Shown here: positions 1 to 7,431 of the stretch, piece after piece | How positions within the stretch are numbered: the first letter of the stretch is position 1 | How the letters are laid out: each line of letters opens with the position of its first letter | Source: Verrucomicrobiota bacterium | GTDB taxonomy: Bacteria; Verrucomicrobiota; Verrucomicrobiia; Opitutales; Opitutaceae | Assembly (NCBI GenBank): GCA_023433275.1 | Contig: JAEZDN010000168.1 | Span: 1 to 26,828 of the forward strand | Length of the DNA stretch: 26,828 bases | Direction: 5' to 3' | Position numbers and translations under genes: made by a program | The notes under the pieces: model-generated | Databases searched by the model: none | What the model was told of the DNA's origin: nothing | Seen by the model: the letters and a program-made list of their open reading frames with translations, nothing else

Positions 1-5
1 CCCAA

Positions 6-155
6 GCCGGACTCATGCTGTCGGATGTAGGGGCGGGGCTTGACCGCGCCCTTTTCTTGCTGCGGGAACCGAGGGCGTGGCCGAGCCACGCCCCTACAAC
101 GGAACCGTTCGACCGCGCCTACTGCGGAATCGCATTCTGGCTGCATCATTCCGGC
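6..155 (+). repeat. Complete ~150-bp repeat with terminal inverted repeats (copy 1)
   Basis: The ends are imperfect 15-bp inverted repeats, GCCGGACTCATGCTG at 6-20 and CTGCATCATTCCGGC at 141-155. Inside lies a second inverted pair, TGTAGGGGCG at 26-35 and CGCCCCTACA at 89-98. Between these are two strong hairpins, one around GGGCGGGG-CTTGA-CCGCGCCC (31-51) and one around GGGCGTGGC-CGA-GCCACGCCC (73-93). A matching element lies inverted at 17801-17952 and truncated forms lie at 159-217 and 26229-26320. It carries no coding capacity I would defend. It looks like a MITE-like or REP-like element; its mobility is inferred, not seen. Confidence 0.8.
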
Positions 156-158
156 CAA

Positions 159-217
159 GCCGGACTCATGCAGTCGGATGTAGGGGCGCGGCTTGACCGC
201 GCCCTTTCCTCGTTCCC
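159..217 (+). repeat. Truncated copy of the 150-bp repeat (copy 2)
   Basis: It begins with GCCGGACTCATGCAG three bases (CAA) after copy 1 ends, so the two are in tandem. The inner TGTAGGGGCG and the first hairpin (GGGCGCGG-CTTGA-CCGCGCCC) are present. Similarity stops around 217, before the second hairpin. It ends just downstream of the surE stop codon. Confidence 0.75.
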
Positions 218-253
218 ACCTAATTATACCGGCCAAGGCAGCGTGCGGCTGCT

Positions 254-1030
254 CTAGCGATGGCCGAGGGCGCGGTAATCGAGGACGCTGTGGCTGATGC
301 AGCCGGACTCGAGGCAGCGCAGGTCGGTGAGAAGGTCGGGCGGCGAGACGTCCTCGCCTTGGGTCCAGATCAGGCGGTGTCGGCCGTCGGCGTCGGGGGG
401 ACTGAACAAGCCGGGGGCGAAGAAGTGGGCGGGCACCGTGGCCTTGAGGGGAGAGTCGGGGCGGCAGGGGTAGGGCAGGTTCACATTGTGCACCGTGAAA
501 CTGCGGGGGGGCGTGGCGGGGAGGAACTCGCCGGCGAGGCGCGCGGCGTGCGCGGCGGAGATCTTCAAGGTGGCGAGCAATTCGGGCCGCGGGCGGCCGG
601 CGTGATCCTTGAGCTCGTAGTAGATCTCCTCGGAGACGTCCTGCGAGACGGACATGGCGGGCAGGCCGTGGAGGGCGCCCTCGAGGGCGCCGGCGACGGT
701 GCCGCTGGCGATGATGAAACCAAGCGAGCAGTTGAAGCCGATGTTCATGCCGCTGACCACGGCGTCGACCTTGACGGGCAGCAGATGGGCGATGGCGATG
801 TTGACGCAGTCCGAGGGCGTGCCGTCGACCGTCCAGGTGGGGCAGCCGAAGCCCTGTTCGGCGCGGGTGGACTGGACGGGGCGGTTGCGGGTTTTCGAGG
901 CGCCGGTCCAGCTTTGCTCGGTCAGCGGGGCCACCACGTAGAGCTCATGACCGGCGTCGCGCAGGGCGAAGACCAGTTCGTGGAGGAAGACCGAGTTGAT
1001 GCCGTCGTCGTTGGTGACCAGGAGCCGCAT
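254..1030 (-). CDS. surE: 5'/3'-nucleotidase SurE
   Basis: The 258-residue product dephosphorylates nucleoside monophosphates (survival protein E family, metal-dependent, cytoplasmic). The start is the ATG whose complement is at 1028-1030, because the family always begins at or close to the metal-binding stretch MRLLVTNDDG. Asp8 and Asp9 match the metal ligands, Ser40 and Asn96 (in the GMNIGFN motif) match the other conserved ligands, and SGTVAGALEGAL (109-120) is the usual glycine-rich helix. An open frame continues upstream of this start but has no family similarity and overlaps the divergent gene at 1143. The gene stands alone and is divergent from the secreted paralogue, sharing a 112-bp intergenic region. 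Length is normal for the family. Confidence 0.95.
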   Translation of the reverse strand: MRLLVTNDDGINSVFLHELVFALRDAGHELYVVAPLTEQSWTGASKTRNRPVQSTRAEQGFGCPTWTVDGTPSDCVNIAIAHLLPVKVDAVVSGMNIGFNCSLGFIIASGTVAGALEGALHGLPAMSVSQDVSEEIYYELKDHAGRPRPELLATLKISAAHAARLAGEFLPATPPRSFTVHNVNLPYPCRPDSPLKATVPAHFFAPGLFSPPDADGRHRLIWTQGEDVSPPDLLTDLRCLESGCISHSVLDYRALGHR

Positions 1031-1142
1031 GGGCGTCACCAAACACGCGAACCCGCGGAAATGAAAGCGGGAAACCCGGCGCGCTAAAGGTTGACGGGGA
1101 TCGCCGCTTGCGCACCGGGGGAGGGCACGTAGGGTGGCCGCG

Positions 1143-2153
1143 ATGAAGACTTTTCTCCCCAGGTTGCTCGCCGGTTTGCTGGCCGGGTTCTTGATTTTGC
1201 CCGAGGGCGTCGCGGCGCCTGATGACGAGAGCGGCGTGCTGACGGCGGTGTTCGCCAAGACGGACAAGGGCTACAAGCGGAAGAAGGACGCCGACGGCAA
1301 ATGGGTGCGCGAGTATTACGCCATGTCGAATGGCGGCGCGGCCGATGGCACGGTCCAGGACAGCGCGCAGGAGAAGGTGAAGTTCGTGGCGATCGCCACC
1401 GTGCTGGCGGAGCATTTGGCGCGGCAGGGATATTTTCCGGCGACGGACAAGGACAAGGTGGACCTGCTCCTGGTGGTCAACTGGGGGCGCAGCATGCCGT
1501 TCACCGACAATGTCTATCGCGAGGGCACGAACAACGTGCTCGCCTCGGTGAACAGCTTCAAGAGCTACAGCGCGGCCGCGAACCGGGCGGCCGCCACCGC
1601 GGCCCAGACGGCGCAGTCGCAGGGCGGGGCCAGCGGGATCAACGTCACGGGCAGCGTGGAGGACATGGAAGCGCAGGCGGCCGCGGGATCCATGGAGAGC
1701 GCCATGCTCACCCAGGACATGCTGAACCGTTCGCGCGACCAGGCGAATGCGAAGACGGCGCGCCTGCTCGGTTACATGGAGTCGATCAACAAGTCCGATG
1801 GCATCCAGCGCTATGCCGGGGGCGGCCGGTTGTATGACGACCTGGTGGCCGACATCGAGGAGGCGCGTTACTACATCATCCTTTCCGCCTACGATTTCAA
1901 AAAGACGGTGAAGGAGAACAAGCCGAAGCTGCAGTGGGTGACCCGCATGAGCATGCGCGCGCCGGGCAACAGTTTTGCGGAAAATGCCGCCGCGATGATC
2001 GCGTATTCATCGACTCGCTTTGGGCAGAACACCGATGGCCTCGAGCGAAAGCTTTACCCGCAGTACAAGGTGAACCTGGAGGACATCCAGTTCCTCGGCG
2101 TGGCGGGGAGGCCGGAACCGGCGCCCGCCGCCGAGACCGAGGACGCGAAGTAG
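1143..2153 (+). CDS. Secreted paralogue family, type A, copy 1 (function unknown)
   Basis: The product has 336 residues, and I do not recognise a characterised family. A signal peptide covers about residues 1-24 (a basic start, a leucine-rich core, then GVAA), so a periplasmic or exported protein is expected. The mature part has three blocks. The first is GYKRKK..DGKWVREYYAMSNGG (43-65). The second is ARQGYFPATDKDKVDLLLVVNWG (93-115). The third is a long C-terminal block with SDGIQRYAGGGRLYDDL (218-234), ARYYIILSAYDF (241-252) and WVTRMSMRAPGNSF (265-278). Between 120 and 200 lies an Ala/Gln/Ser-rich segment that varies between copies. There is no cysteine, and the tail is charged and ends in Lys. 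ATG 1143 is preferred over an in-frame GTG at 1134 because it fits the signal peptide and has a G-rich stretch upstream. It is divergent from surE, with the next paralogue 112 bp downstream. Confidence 0.9.
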   Translation: MKTFLPRLLAGLLAGFLILPEGVAAPDDESGVLTAVFAKTDKGYKRKKDADGKWVREYYAMSNGGAADGTVQDSAQEKVKFVAIATVLAEHLARQGYFPATDKDKVDLLLVVNWGRSMPFTDNVYREGTNNVLASVNSFKSYSAAANRAAATAAQTAQSQGGASGINVTGSVEDMEAQAAAGSMESAMLTQDMLNRSRDQANAKTARLLGYMESINKSDGIQRYAGGGRLYDDLVADIEEARYYIILSAYDFKKTVKENKPKLQWVTRMSMRAPGNSFAENAAAMIAYSSTRFGQNTDGLERKLYPQYKVNLEDIQFLGVAGRPEPAPAAETEDAK

Positions 2154-2184
2154 TCGTCGGGCCAGGGTGAAAGCGTTTGCCTGA

Positions 2185-2244
2185 TGCCGGGAAACCGGCA
2201 GGAATCGGGTCGCGGCGATGGGGCCACATTGCCAGCGACCGACA
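2185..2244 (+). promoter_or_regulatory. Candidate structured leader RNA of the paralogue at 2266
   Basis: Two hairpins precede the gene. The first is TGCCGG-GAAA-CCGGCA (2185-2200), a perfect 6-bp stem with a GAAA tetraloop. The second (about 2208-2239) has lower stem GTCGC/GCGAC, a single A bulge on the 3' side, upper stem GGCGATG/CATTGCC and loop GGGCCA. The leader of the paralogue at 18169 has the same order, spacing and loop with different lower-stem bases. The 26 bases before the start codon are C-rich, so the G-rich loop could pair with them. Regulatory action is inferred. Confidence 0.45.
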
Positions 2245-2265
2245 TAACCCCGACCCCCTGATCCC

Positions 2266-3258
2266 ATGATATTCGCGAAGCTGGCCCGCGGCACCGCCTG
2301 GTGCCTGATTGGAACGTTGTTGCAGGCAGCCGATGCACCGCCGGCGTCCGCGCCCGCAAAGGCAGCCGACGAGCACGGCGTGTTGACGGCAGTCTATGCC
2401 CGCACGGCGCCGGGGTACAAACGGAAGAAGGGGAAGGATGGCCAGTGGGTCCGGGAGTACTATGCGCTGACGAACGGCGGACCGGCCGATGGCACGGTCC
2501 AGGACAACGCGCAGGCGAAGATCAAGTTCGTGGCGATCGCGACCGTGCTGGCGGAGCACCTCGCGCGCCAGGGCTATTTTCCCGCCACCGATAAGGACCA
2601 GGTGGACCTCCTGCTGGTGGTGAATTGGGGCCGCACGATTCCCGCCGGCGATCAGGTTTCGCCGGATAACGCCAGGAATGTGCTGACGGACCTCAACCGC
2701 AACAACGCGGCCCAGGCCGCCGTGGGCCCGACGGAAGTGGACGATGGCCTGAGCATGTCTCCCAGCCCGCAGAAACAGGTGGCCCAGGCCAGCGCCAACA
2801 CGCTGGTGTCCTCCCTGCTCGCGCAGGACATGCTCAACCGTTCCCGCGAGCAGTCCAACGCGAAGATCGCGCACCTGCTGGGCTACATGGGCGAGATCAA
2901 TGAAGCGGATGGCATCCAGCGTTTCGCCGGTGGTGGCCGGCTTTATGAGGAGCTGGTGGCCGACATCGAGGAGCCGCGCTATTATGTCATCCTGTCGGCC
3001 TTCGACTTCGAGAAGACGGTCCGCCAAAACACCCCCAAGATCCGCTGGGTCACGCGCATGAGCATGCGGGCCCCGGGCAACAGCTTTGCGGCCCAGGCGG
3101 GGGCCATGATCGCCTATTCCTCCGCGAGGTTCGGCCAGAACACCCAGGGACTGGAGCGAAAGCTTTACCCCGAGTACAAGGTGAACTTGGAAGACATGCG
3201 TTTTCTGGGCATGACGACGCAGCCGGCGTCGACGCCGGCCGAGGCGACCGGCAAGTAA
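2266..3258 (+). CDS. Secreted paralogue family, type A, copy 2 (function unknown)
   Basis: The 330-residue product is closely related to the neighbour at 1143 and to the gene at 25138. A signal peptide runs to about residue 24 (AADA) and is followed by an Ala/Pro linker. Shared blocks are GYKRKKGKDGQWVREYYALTNGG (50-72), ARQGYFPATDKDQVDLLLVVNWG (100-122), DGIQRFAGGGRLYEEL (215-230), RYYVILSAFDF (238-248) and WVTRMSMRAPGNSF (261-274). The middle (130-190) differs from copy 1 in both sequence and length. The only cysteine (residue 13) is in the signal peptide, with no lipobox. The start has no Shine-Dalgarno sequence but a C-rich leader. It has its own structured leader, so it may be a separate unit from copy 1. 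The tail ends in Lys. Confidence 0.9.
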   Translation: MIFAKLARGTAWCLIGTLLQAADAPPASAPAKAADEHGVLTAVYARTAPGYKRKKGKDGQWVREYYALTNGGPADGTVQDNAQAKIKFVAIATVLAEHLARQGYFPATDKDQVDLLLVVNWGRTIPAGDQVSPDNARNVLTDLNRNNAAQAAVGPTEVDDGLSMSPSPQKQVAQASANTLVSSLLAQDMLNRSREQSNAKIAHLLGYMGEINEADGIQRFAGGGRLYEELVADIEEPRYYVILSAFDFEKTVRQNTPKIRWVTRMSMRAPGNSFAAQAGAMIAYSSARFGQNTQGLERKLYPEYKVNLEDMRFLGMTTQPASTPAEATGK

Positions 3259-3771
3259 GGCCGGCCCGGTCGTTCGCGCGCGGAGCCGGAGCGCCGGGAT
3301 CGACAGTCTTACGTGGAAGGAGCGGCTCGTCCGCGGGCGGGCCCTGCCACAATAAACGGCCCGCAGAGTCGGCAGGCCCTCCAGGAAATGATCCTGCACA
3401 CGCGGCTGCGCAGGAAAACTTCGCCCTTGCGCAAACAACGGGCCACCTGTCGCCTGCCTTTCCCGGAGTCGCCGGGATCAATTGCCCAACGCAGGGTGGG
3501 GTGAGGCGGTTACCGTTGGAGCGAGCGAGTTTGCGAGGTGCTGGCGGGGCGGTGGTGGACTTCCGGGCGACGCGTCACACAAGCGGTGCGCAGTGGTGGC
3601 CAAGAAGGGCGGAGTGAGCGCCCGGCCTTGGAGCTATGCTCGGTGCATGGCACGCGTCAGCCCGACAGATACATCTGAAATCGCGCCCGGTGGTGTGTTC
3701 CCGGTGGTCAGGTCCCGGGTGGGTTCAGGAGTTAGTGGGGTCGGGTTGCGCGTGCCATAAATTTCCCACGC
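3259..3771. other. Gene-free stretch upstream of the metabolic cluster
   Basis: This 513-bp stretch separates the secreted pair from the propionate cluster. It contains a 7-bp stem, GCGGGCC (3337-3343) with GGCCCGC (3358-3364), around a 14-nt loop, which could end the upstream unit, although no T-run follows. A promoter for the cluster should lie here, but no convincing -35/-10 pair stood out. I searched by eye for the conserved boxes of a cobalamin riboswitch, which would make sense before mutase genes, and did not find them. The last bases before ATG 3772 are A/T- then C-rich, without a Shine-Dalgarno sequence. Confidence 0.5.
3337..3364 (+). terminator. Possible terminator hairpin after the type A pair
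   Basis: The stem GCGGGCC/GGCCCGC has a 14-nt A-rich loop. It lies 79 bp after the stop codon of the paralogue at 2266. No U-tract follows, so intrinsic termination is uncertain. Confidence 0.3.
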
Positions 3772-5286
3772 ATGAAGCCGATCATTCTCAACAACACCGT
3801 TCTGCGCGACGGCCACCAATCGATGGCGGCCACGCGGATGACCACCGCCCAGATGCTTCCCATCGCTCCCGTGCTGGACGGCATGGGGTTCGGCGCGCTC
3901 GAGACCTGGGGTGGCGCCACGATTGATTCCTGCCTCCGATACCTGCGCGAAAATCCCTTCGACCGCCTCGACCAATTGAAGGCCGCGGCGCCCCGCACCC
4001 CGCAGATGATGCTCCTGCGGGGCCAAAATCTGGTGCAGTACAACAGTTTCCCGGATGACGTCGTCGAGGCATTCGTGCGTTGCACCGCGAGCCATGGACT
4101 GGACGTGTTTCGCATCTTCGATGCGCTCAATGATGCGCGCAATCTCCAGACGCCGGTGCGGGCCGTGAGGGCCGCGGGACGTCACGCCCAGGGGGTGATC
4201 TGCTATACCACGAGCCCGGTGCACACGCCGGAGCGGCTCGCGGCATTCGCCGACGAACTCGTGGGACTGGGGGTGGATTCGATTTGCATCAAGGACATGG
4301 CGGGCCTGTTGATCCCGCGGGTGGGGCACGACCTGGTGCGTGCGATCCGGCGGCGCCATGCGCTGCCGATCGTGGTGCACAGCCACGACACGGCGGGCTT
4401 CGCGCTGGCGACCTACCTCGCCGTGATCGATGCCGGCGCCGATGCGGTTGAGACCTCGATCTCGCCCTTCGCCAATGGCACGGCCCAGCCGGACACCGCG
4501 CGGCTGCTGGCGGCGCTTGCCGGGCATGAACGGGCGCCGGAAATTGATGCGGGAAAACTGCAGGCGGTGACGGCACACCTCGAAGGCGTCGCGCGCGAAC
4601 TCGCCGCATTCATGGGCCCGGCCAACGAACGGGTGGATGGGGACGTGCTGCTCTATCAGGTGCCCGGGGGAATGCTGTCCAATTTCCGCAACCAGATCCG
4701 TGAGCTCAAGATGGAGGCACGGTTCACCGAGGTGATGGCGGAGATCCCCGTGGTGCGCCGCGCGCTGGGTTGGATCCCGCTCGTCACGCCGACGTCGCAG
4801 ATCGTGGGGACGCAGGCCATGCTCAACGTGAAGTTCGGGCGCTGGGCCAACCTTGCGCAGAACACGATCGACGTCGCGCTCGGTCGCTACGGCCGCACGC
4901 CGGGACCGGTCGATCCGGCCCTGCTGGCGCTGGCGGTGAAGAAGTCCGGGCAGGAGCCCGTGACGGTGCGGCCCGCTGATCTGCTGGCGCCGGGCCTGCC
5001 CGCGGTGAAGGCTGCTTTGGCCGCCAAGGGCCTGCCCGGGACGGATGATGTCGCGGTGCTTCATGCGATGTTCCCCCGGGAAACCGAGGCACTGTTCAAG
5101 CGCGTTGAACCCGCCGCCAAGGCCGCACCCGTGAATGGGACGTCGCCGGCGGCGCCCGCCGCAGCGATCACCGCCGTGGTGCCGCGTCCGACGTCGCCGG
5201 CCGCCCCGGCGGCGCCCCGCCATTTCTCCCTCACCGTCCAAGGCGAGCGCCACGAAATCCTCGTCGAGGAGGCCCCGTCCGCATGA
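3772..5286 (+). CDS. Biotin-dependent carboxyltransferase, 5S/OadA type, without biotin domain
   Basis: The 504-residue protein transfers CO2 between carboxybiotin and pyruvate/oxaloacetate. The TIM-barrel motifs are present: RDGHQS (12-17, with metal ligand Asp13), CIKDMAGL (172-179, where Lys174 is the expected carbamylated lysine) and HSHDTAG (203-209, with metal ligands His203 and His205). The conserved PGGMLSN stretch is at 298-304. After about residue 445 comes an Ala/Pro linker, then HFSLTVQGERHEILVEE (484-500), which resembles the start of the separate biotin carrier (KKLRITVDGRVFDVTVE). The biotinyl lysine domain itself is absent, so the protein must use a carrier in trans, probably the one at 13204. 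Classical OadA proteins are nearly 100 residues longer. There is no biotin carboxylase domain, so it is not a full pyruvate carboxylase. Its last four bases overlap the mutA start (ATGA), which implies coupled translation. Confidence 0.9.
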   Translation: MKPIILNNTVLRDGHQSMAATRMTTAQMLPIAPVLDGMGFGALETWGGATIDSCLRYLRENPFDRLDQLKAAAPRTPQMMLLRGQNLVQYNSFPDDVVEAFVRCTASHGLDVFRIFDALNDARNLQTPVRAVRAAGRHAQGVICYTTSPVHTPERLAAFADELVGLGVDSICIKDMAGLLIPRVGHDLVRAIRRRHALPIVVHSHDTAGFALATYLAVIDAGADAVETSISPFANGTAQPDTARLLAALAGHERAPEIDAGKLQAVTAHLEGVARELAAFMGPANERVDGDVLLYQVPGGMLSNFRNQIRELKMEARFTEVMAEIPVVRRALGWIPLVTPTSQIVGTQAMLNVKFGRWANLAQNTIDVALGRYGRTPGPVDPALLALAVKKSGQEPVTVRPADLLAPGLPAVKAALAAKGLPGTDDVAVLHAMFPRETEALFKRVEPAAKAAPVNGTSPAAPAAAITAVVPRPTSPAAPAAPRHFSLTVQGERHEILVEEAPSA

Positions 5287-7421
5287 ACACCACCGCTCCA
5301 TCCCCCCTGTTTGCTGAATTTCCGCTGCCGGCCCCGACCGATTGGCGGCGACTGGCCGACGAGTCACTCGATGGCGCCGCGTTCGAGAAGAAACTCGTTA
5401 CGCGGACGCCCGAGGGCATCGACCTGCAGCCGATCTATACGCGGGCCGACGCGGGCGGCGCCGCCGGCGAGTGGCCGGGACTTCCGCCCTATGGACGCGG
5501 AGCCGACGCGCTCGGCGCGCGCGCGGGGGGATGGCAGGTGTGCCAGGAGCTGCCTTATGGCGAGCCGGAGGAATTCAATGCCGCGTTGTTGAAGGACCTC
5601 AATCGCGGGCAGAATGCGGTGAACATCCTGTTTGATATCGCCACGCGGCTCGGTCTCGACCCGGACGAGGCCCGGCCCGGCGAAGTTGGCGGCTGCGGGT
5701 TGTCGCTGGCGACGCTGGAGGATCTCAATCGCGCCTTGCGCGGCGTGAACCTCGCGGCCGTCCCGATCTATGCGCCGGCGGGGGTGTCGGCGCTGCCGCT
5801 GACGGCGATGTTCATCGCCGCGCTGGCGGCCGAGGGCAAGCCGCCGGCCGCGCTGCATGGCGGCATCCTGTCGGATCCGTACTCCGAATGGCTGGGCAGC
5901 GGGACATTGCCGTGCCAGCTCGAGGCGGCCTTCGATGACATGGCCGCGGTCACGGACTGGGCGAGCCGGTCGGGTTCGGCCCTGCGCACGGTCGGGGTGG
6001 CGGCGGGGCACTGGGCCGACGCCGGTGGCTCGGCGGTCCACGAACTGGCCTTCGGGCTGGCGACGGGAGTGGACTACCTGCGGGCGCTGGGCGAGCGGCA
6101 CATCGCGCCGGGGCGGGCCGCGCCGCGGTTCCTGTTCACGTTTGCGAGCGGTTCCAATTTCTTCATGGAGATCGCGAAGTTCCGGGCCGCGCGGCTGCTG
6201 TGGTCGCGGGCGGTGACGGCGGCGGGCGCGCCCGCCGAGTCCGGGCGCCTCGTGTTCCACGCGCGCACCTCGCTCTGGAACAAGACGGTGCTCGACCCGC
6301 ACGTGAATCTCCTGCGGGCGACAACGGAGGCGATCGCGGCGGTGCTCGGCGGTTGCGAGAGCCTGCACGTGGCGCCGTTTGACGAGTGCCAGCGGGTGCC
6401 CGACGATTTTTCGCGGCGGCTGGCGCGCAACATCCAGCTGATCCTCGCCGAGGAGTGTCAGTTGGGGCGCGTGGCCGACCCGGCGGGCGGCTCGTGGTAT
6501 GTCGAGTCGCTCACCCGTCAGCTGGCCACGCGGGCATGGGCGCAGTTCCAGGAAGTCGAGCGGCGCGGCGGCATGGCCGCGGCGATCCGTGAGGGATACC
6601 CGCAGGAACTGGTCGACCGCCTGGCGGGCGAACGGATAACCGCGGTGGAAACGCGCCGCACAGGAATCGTCGGCACGAACCTCCAGCCGAACCTCGGGGA
6701 GCGCGCGCTGGCAACCAATTTGCCCGACTACACCGAGCTCGCGGCCGCGCGGGCCCTGCAGGTGGAGGCCTACCGTCAGGCGGTGCCGAGCGATCGCGAG
6801 GCCGCGGGTCTGGCGCGGCTCGACGGGCTCGAGGCCGCGACGCCCGCGGTGAAGATCAAGCGGTTGATCGATGCCTTCGGGGCTGGGGCGACCCTTGGTG
6901 AGGCGGGCAAGGCGCTGGGCATCGGCCGGACGGCCGAGTCGATCGTGGCGCGGCTGCGAATCCGCCGCCAAAGCGAACCCTTCGAGGCGCTGCGGCGCCG
7001 CGCCGAGGCCCATCGCGTGGGCACGGGCGCGCGGCCGGCGGTGTTCCTGGCGGGCATGGGCCCGCGCAAGCAGCACGGTGCGCGCGCGGATTTCTCCACG
7101 ACGTTCTTCGCCGCGGGGGGATTCGAGGCGCGGACGGCGTCGGGCCTCGACACGCCCGAGAAGGCGGCGGCGGCCGCGCTGGAATCCGGCGCGCGAATCG
7201 TGGTCATCTGTTCGTCGGACGACACCTACCCGGCGCTCGTGCCGCCGCTGGCGCGATTGCTGAAGGCCGGGGCGACGCCCCCGGTGGTGGTGCTGGCGGG
7301 CCTGCCCGCGACGCCGGAACTGCAGCAGCAGTACCGGCAGGCCGGGGTGGACGAATTCATCCACATCCGGGCCAACTGCGCCCAACTGCTCTCCCGTTTC
7401 CAGGACGAACTCGGCTTCTGA
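5283..7421 (+). CDS. mutA: Methylmalonyl-CoA mutase small (beta) subunit
   Basis: The 712-residue protein is the non-catalytic partner of the B12-dependent mutase, which interconverts succinyl-CoA and (R)-methylmalonyl-CoA. It keeps the mutase barrel fold, with stretches such as FLFTFASGSNFFMEIAKFRA, VADPAGGSWYVESLT and a C-terminal Rossmann-like domain. That domain has GMGPRKQHGARADF where the catalytic subunit has the DxHxxG cobalamin motif. The absence of the axial histidine motif identifies it as the small subunit. It is somewhat longer than textbook MutA proteins, with extra sequence around residues 470-580. It starts on the ATGA overlap with the upstream carboxyltransferase and ends 10 bp before mutB, so the three are very probably co-transcribed. 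Confidence 0.93.
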   Translation: MNTTAPSPLFAEFPLPAPTDWRRLADESLDGAAFEKKLVTRTPEGIDLQPIYTRADAGGAAGEWPGLPPYGRGADALGARAGGWQVCQELPYGEPEEFNAALLKDLNRGQNAVNILFDIATRLGLDPDEARPGEVGGCGLSLATLEDLNRALRGVNLAAVPIYAPAGVSALPLTAMFIAALAAEGKPPAALHGGILSDPYSEWLGSGTLPCQLEAAFDDMAAVTDWASRSGSALRTVGVAAGHWADAGGSAVHELAFGLATGVDYLRALGERHIAPGRAAPRFLFTFASGSNFFMEIAKFRAARLLWSRAVTAAGAPAESGRLVFHARTSLWNKTVLDPHVNLLRATTEAIAAVLGGCESLHVAPFDECQRVPDDFSRRLARNIQLILAEECQLGRVADPAGGSWYVESLTRQLATRAWAQFQEVERRGGMAAAIREGYPQELVDRLAGERITAVETRRTGIVGTNLQPNLGERALATNLPDYTELAAARALQVEAYRQAVPSDREAAGLARLDGLEAATPAVKIKRLIDAFGAGATLGEAGKALGIGRTAESIVARLRIRRQSEPFEALRRRAEAHRVGTGARPAVFLAGMGPRKQHGARADFSTTFFAAGGFEARTASGLDTPEKAAAAALESGARIVVICSSDDTYPALVPPLARLLKAGATPPVVVLAGLPATPELQQQYRQAGVDEFIHIRANCAQLLSRFQDELGF

Positions 7422-7431
7422 AACCCACGCC

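Noticed and set aside
2208..2265. Resemblance of the GGCGATGGGGCC leader to a fluoride riboswitch
   Set aside because: The start resembles the crcB motif, but AUG pairs with CAU and lengthens the stem. The CUGAUG-type 3' segment with matching pseudoknot is missing, and no fluoride exporter gene follows.
1897..3438. Minus-strand open frame of 513 codons across two paralogues
   Set aside because: It is opposite two genes of a conserved family and crosses their intergenic leader; nothing in the translation is recognisable.
3259..3771. Cobalamin riboswitch before the mutase genes
   Set aside because: It would fit the pathway, but I could not find the B12-box or the other conserved boxes.
3772..5286. 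Pyruvate carboxylase
   Set aside because: Only the carboxyltransferase part is present; both the biotin carboxylase and biotinyl domains are absent.
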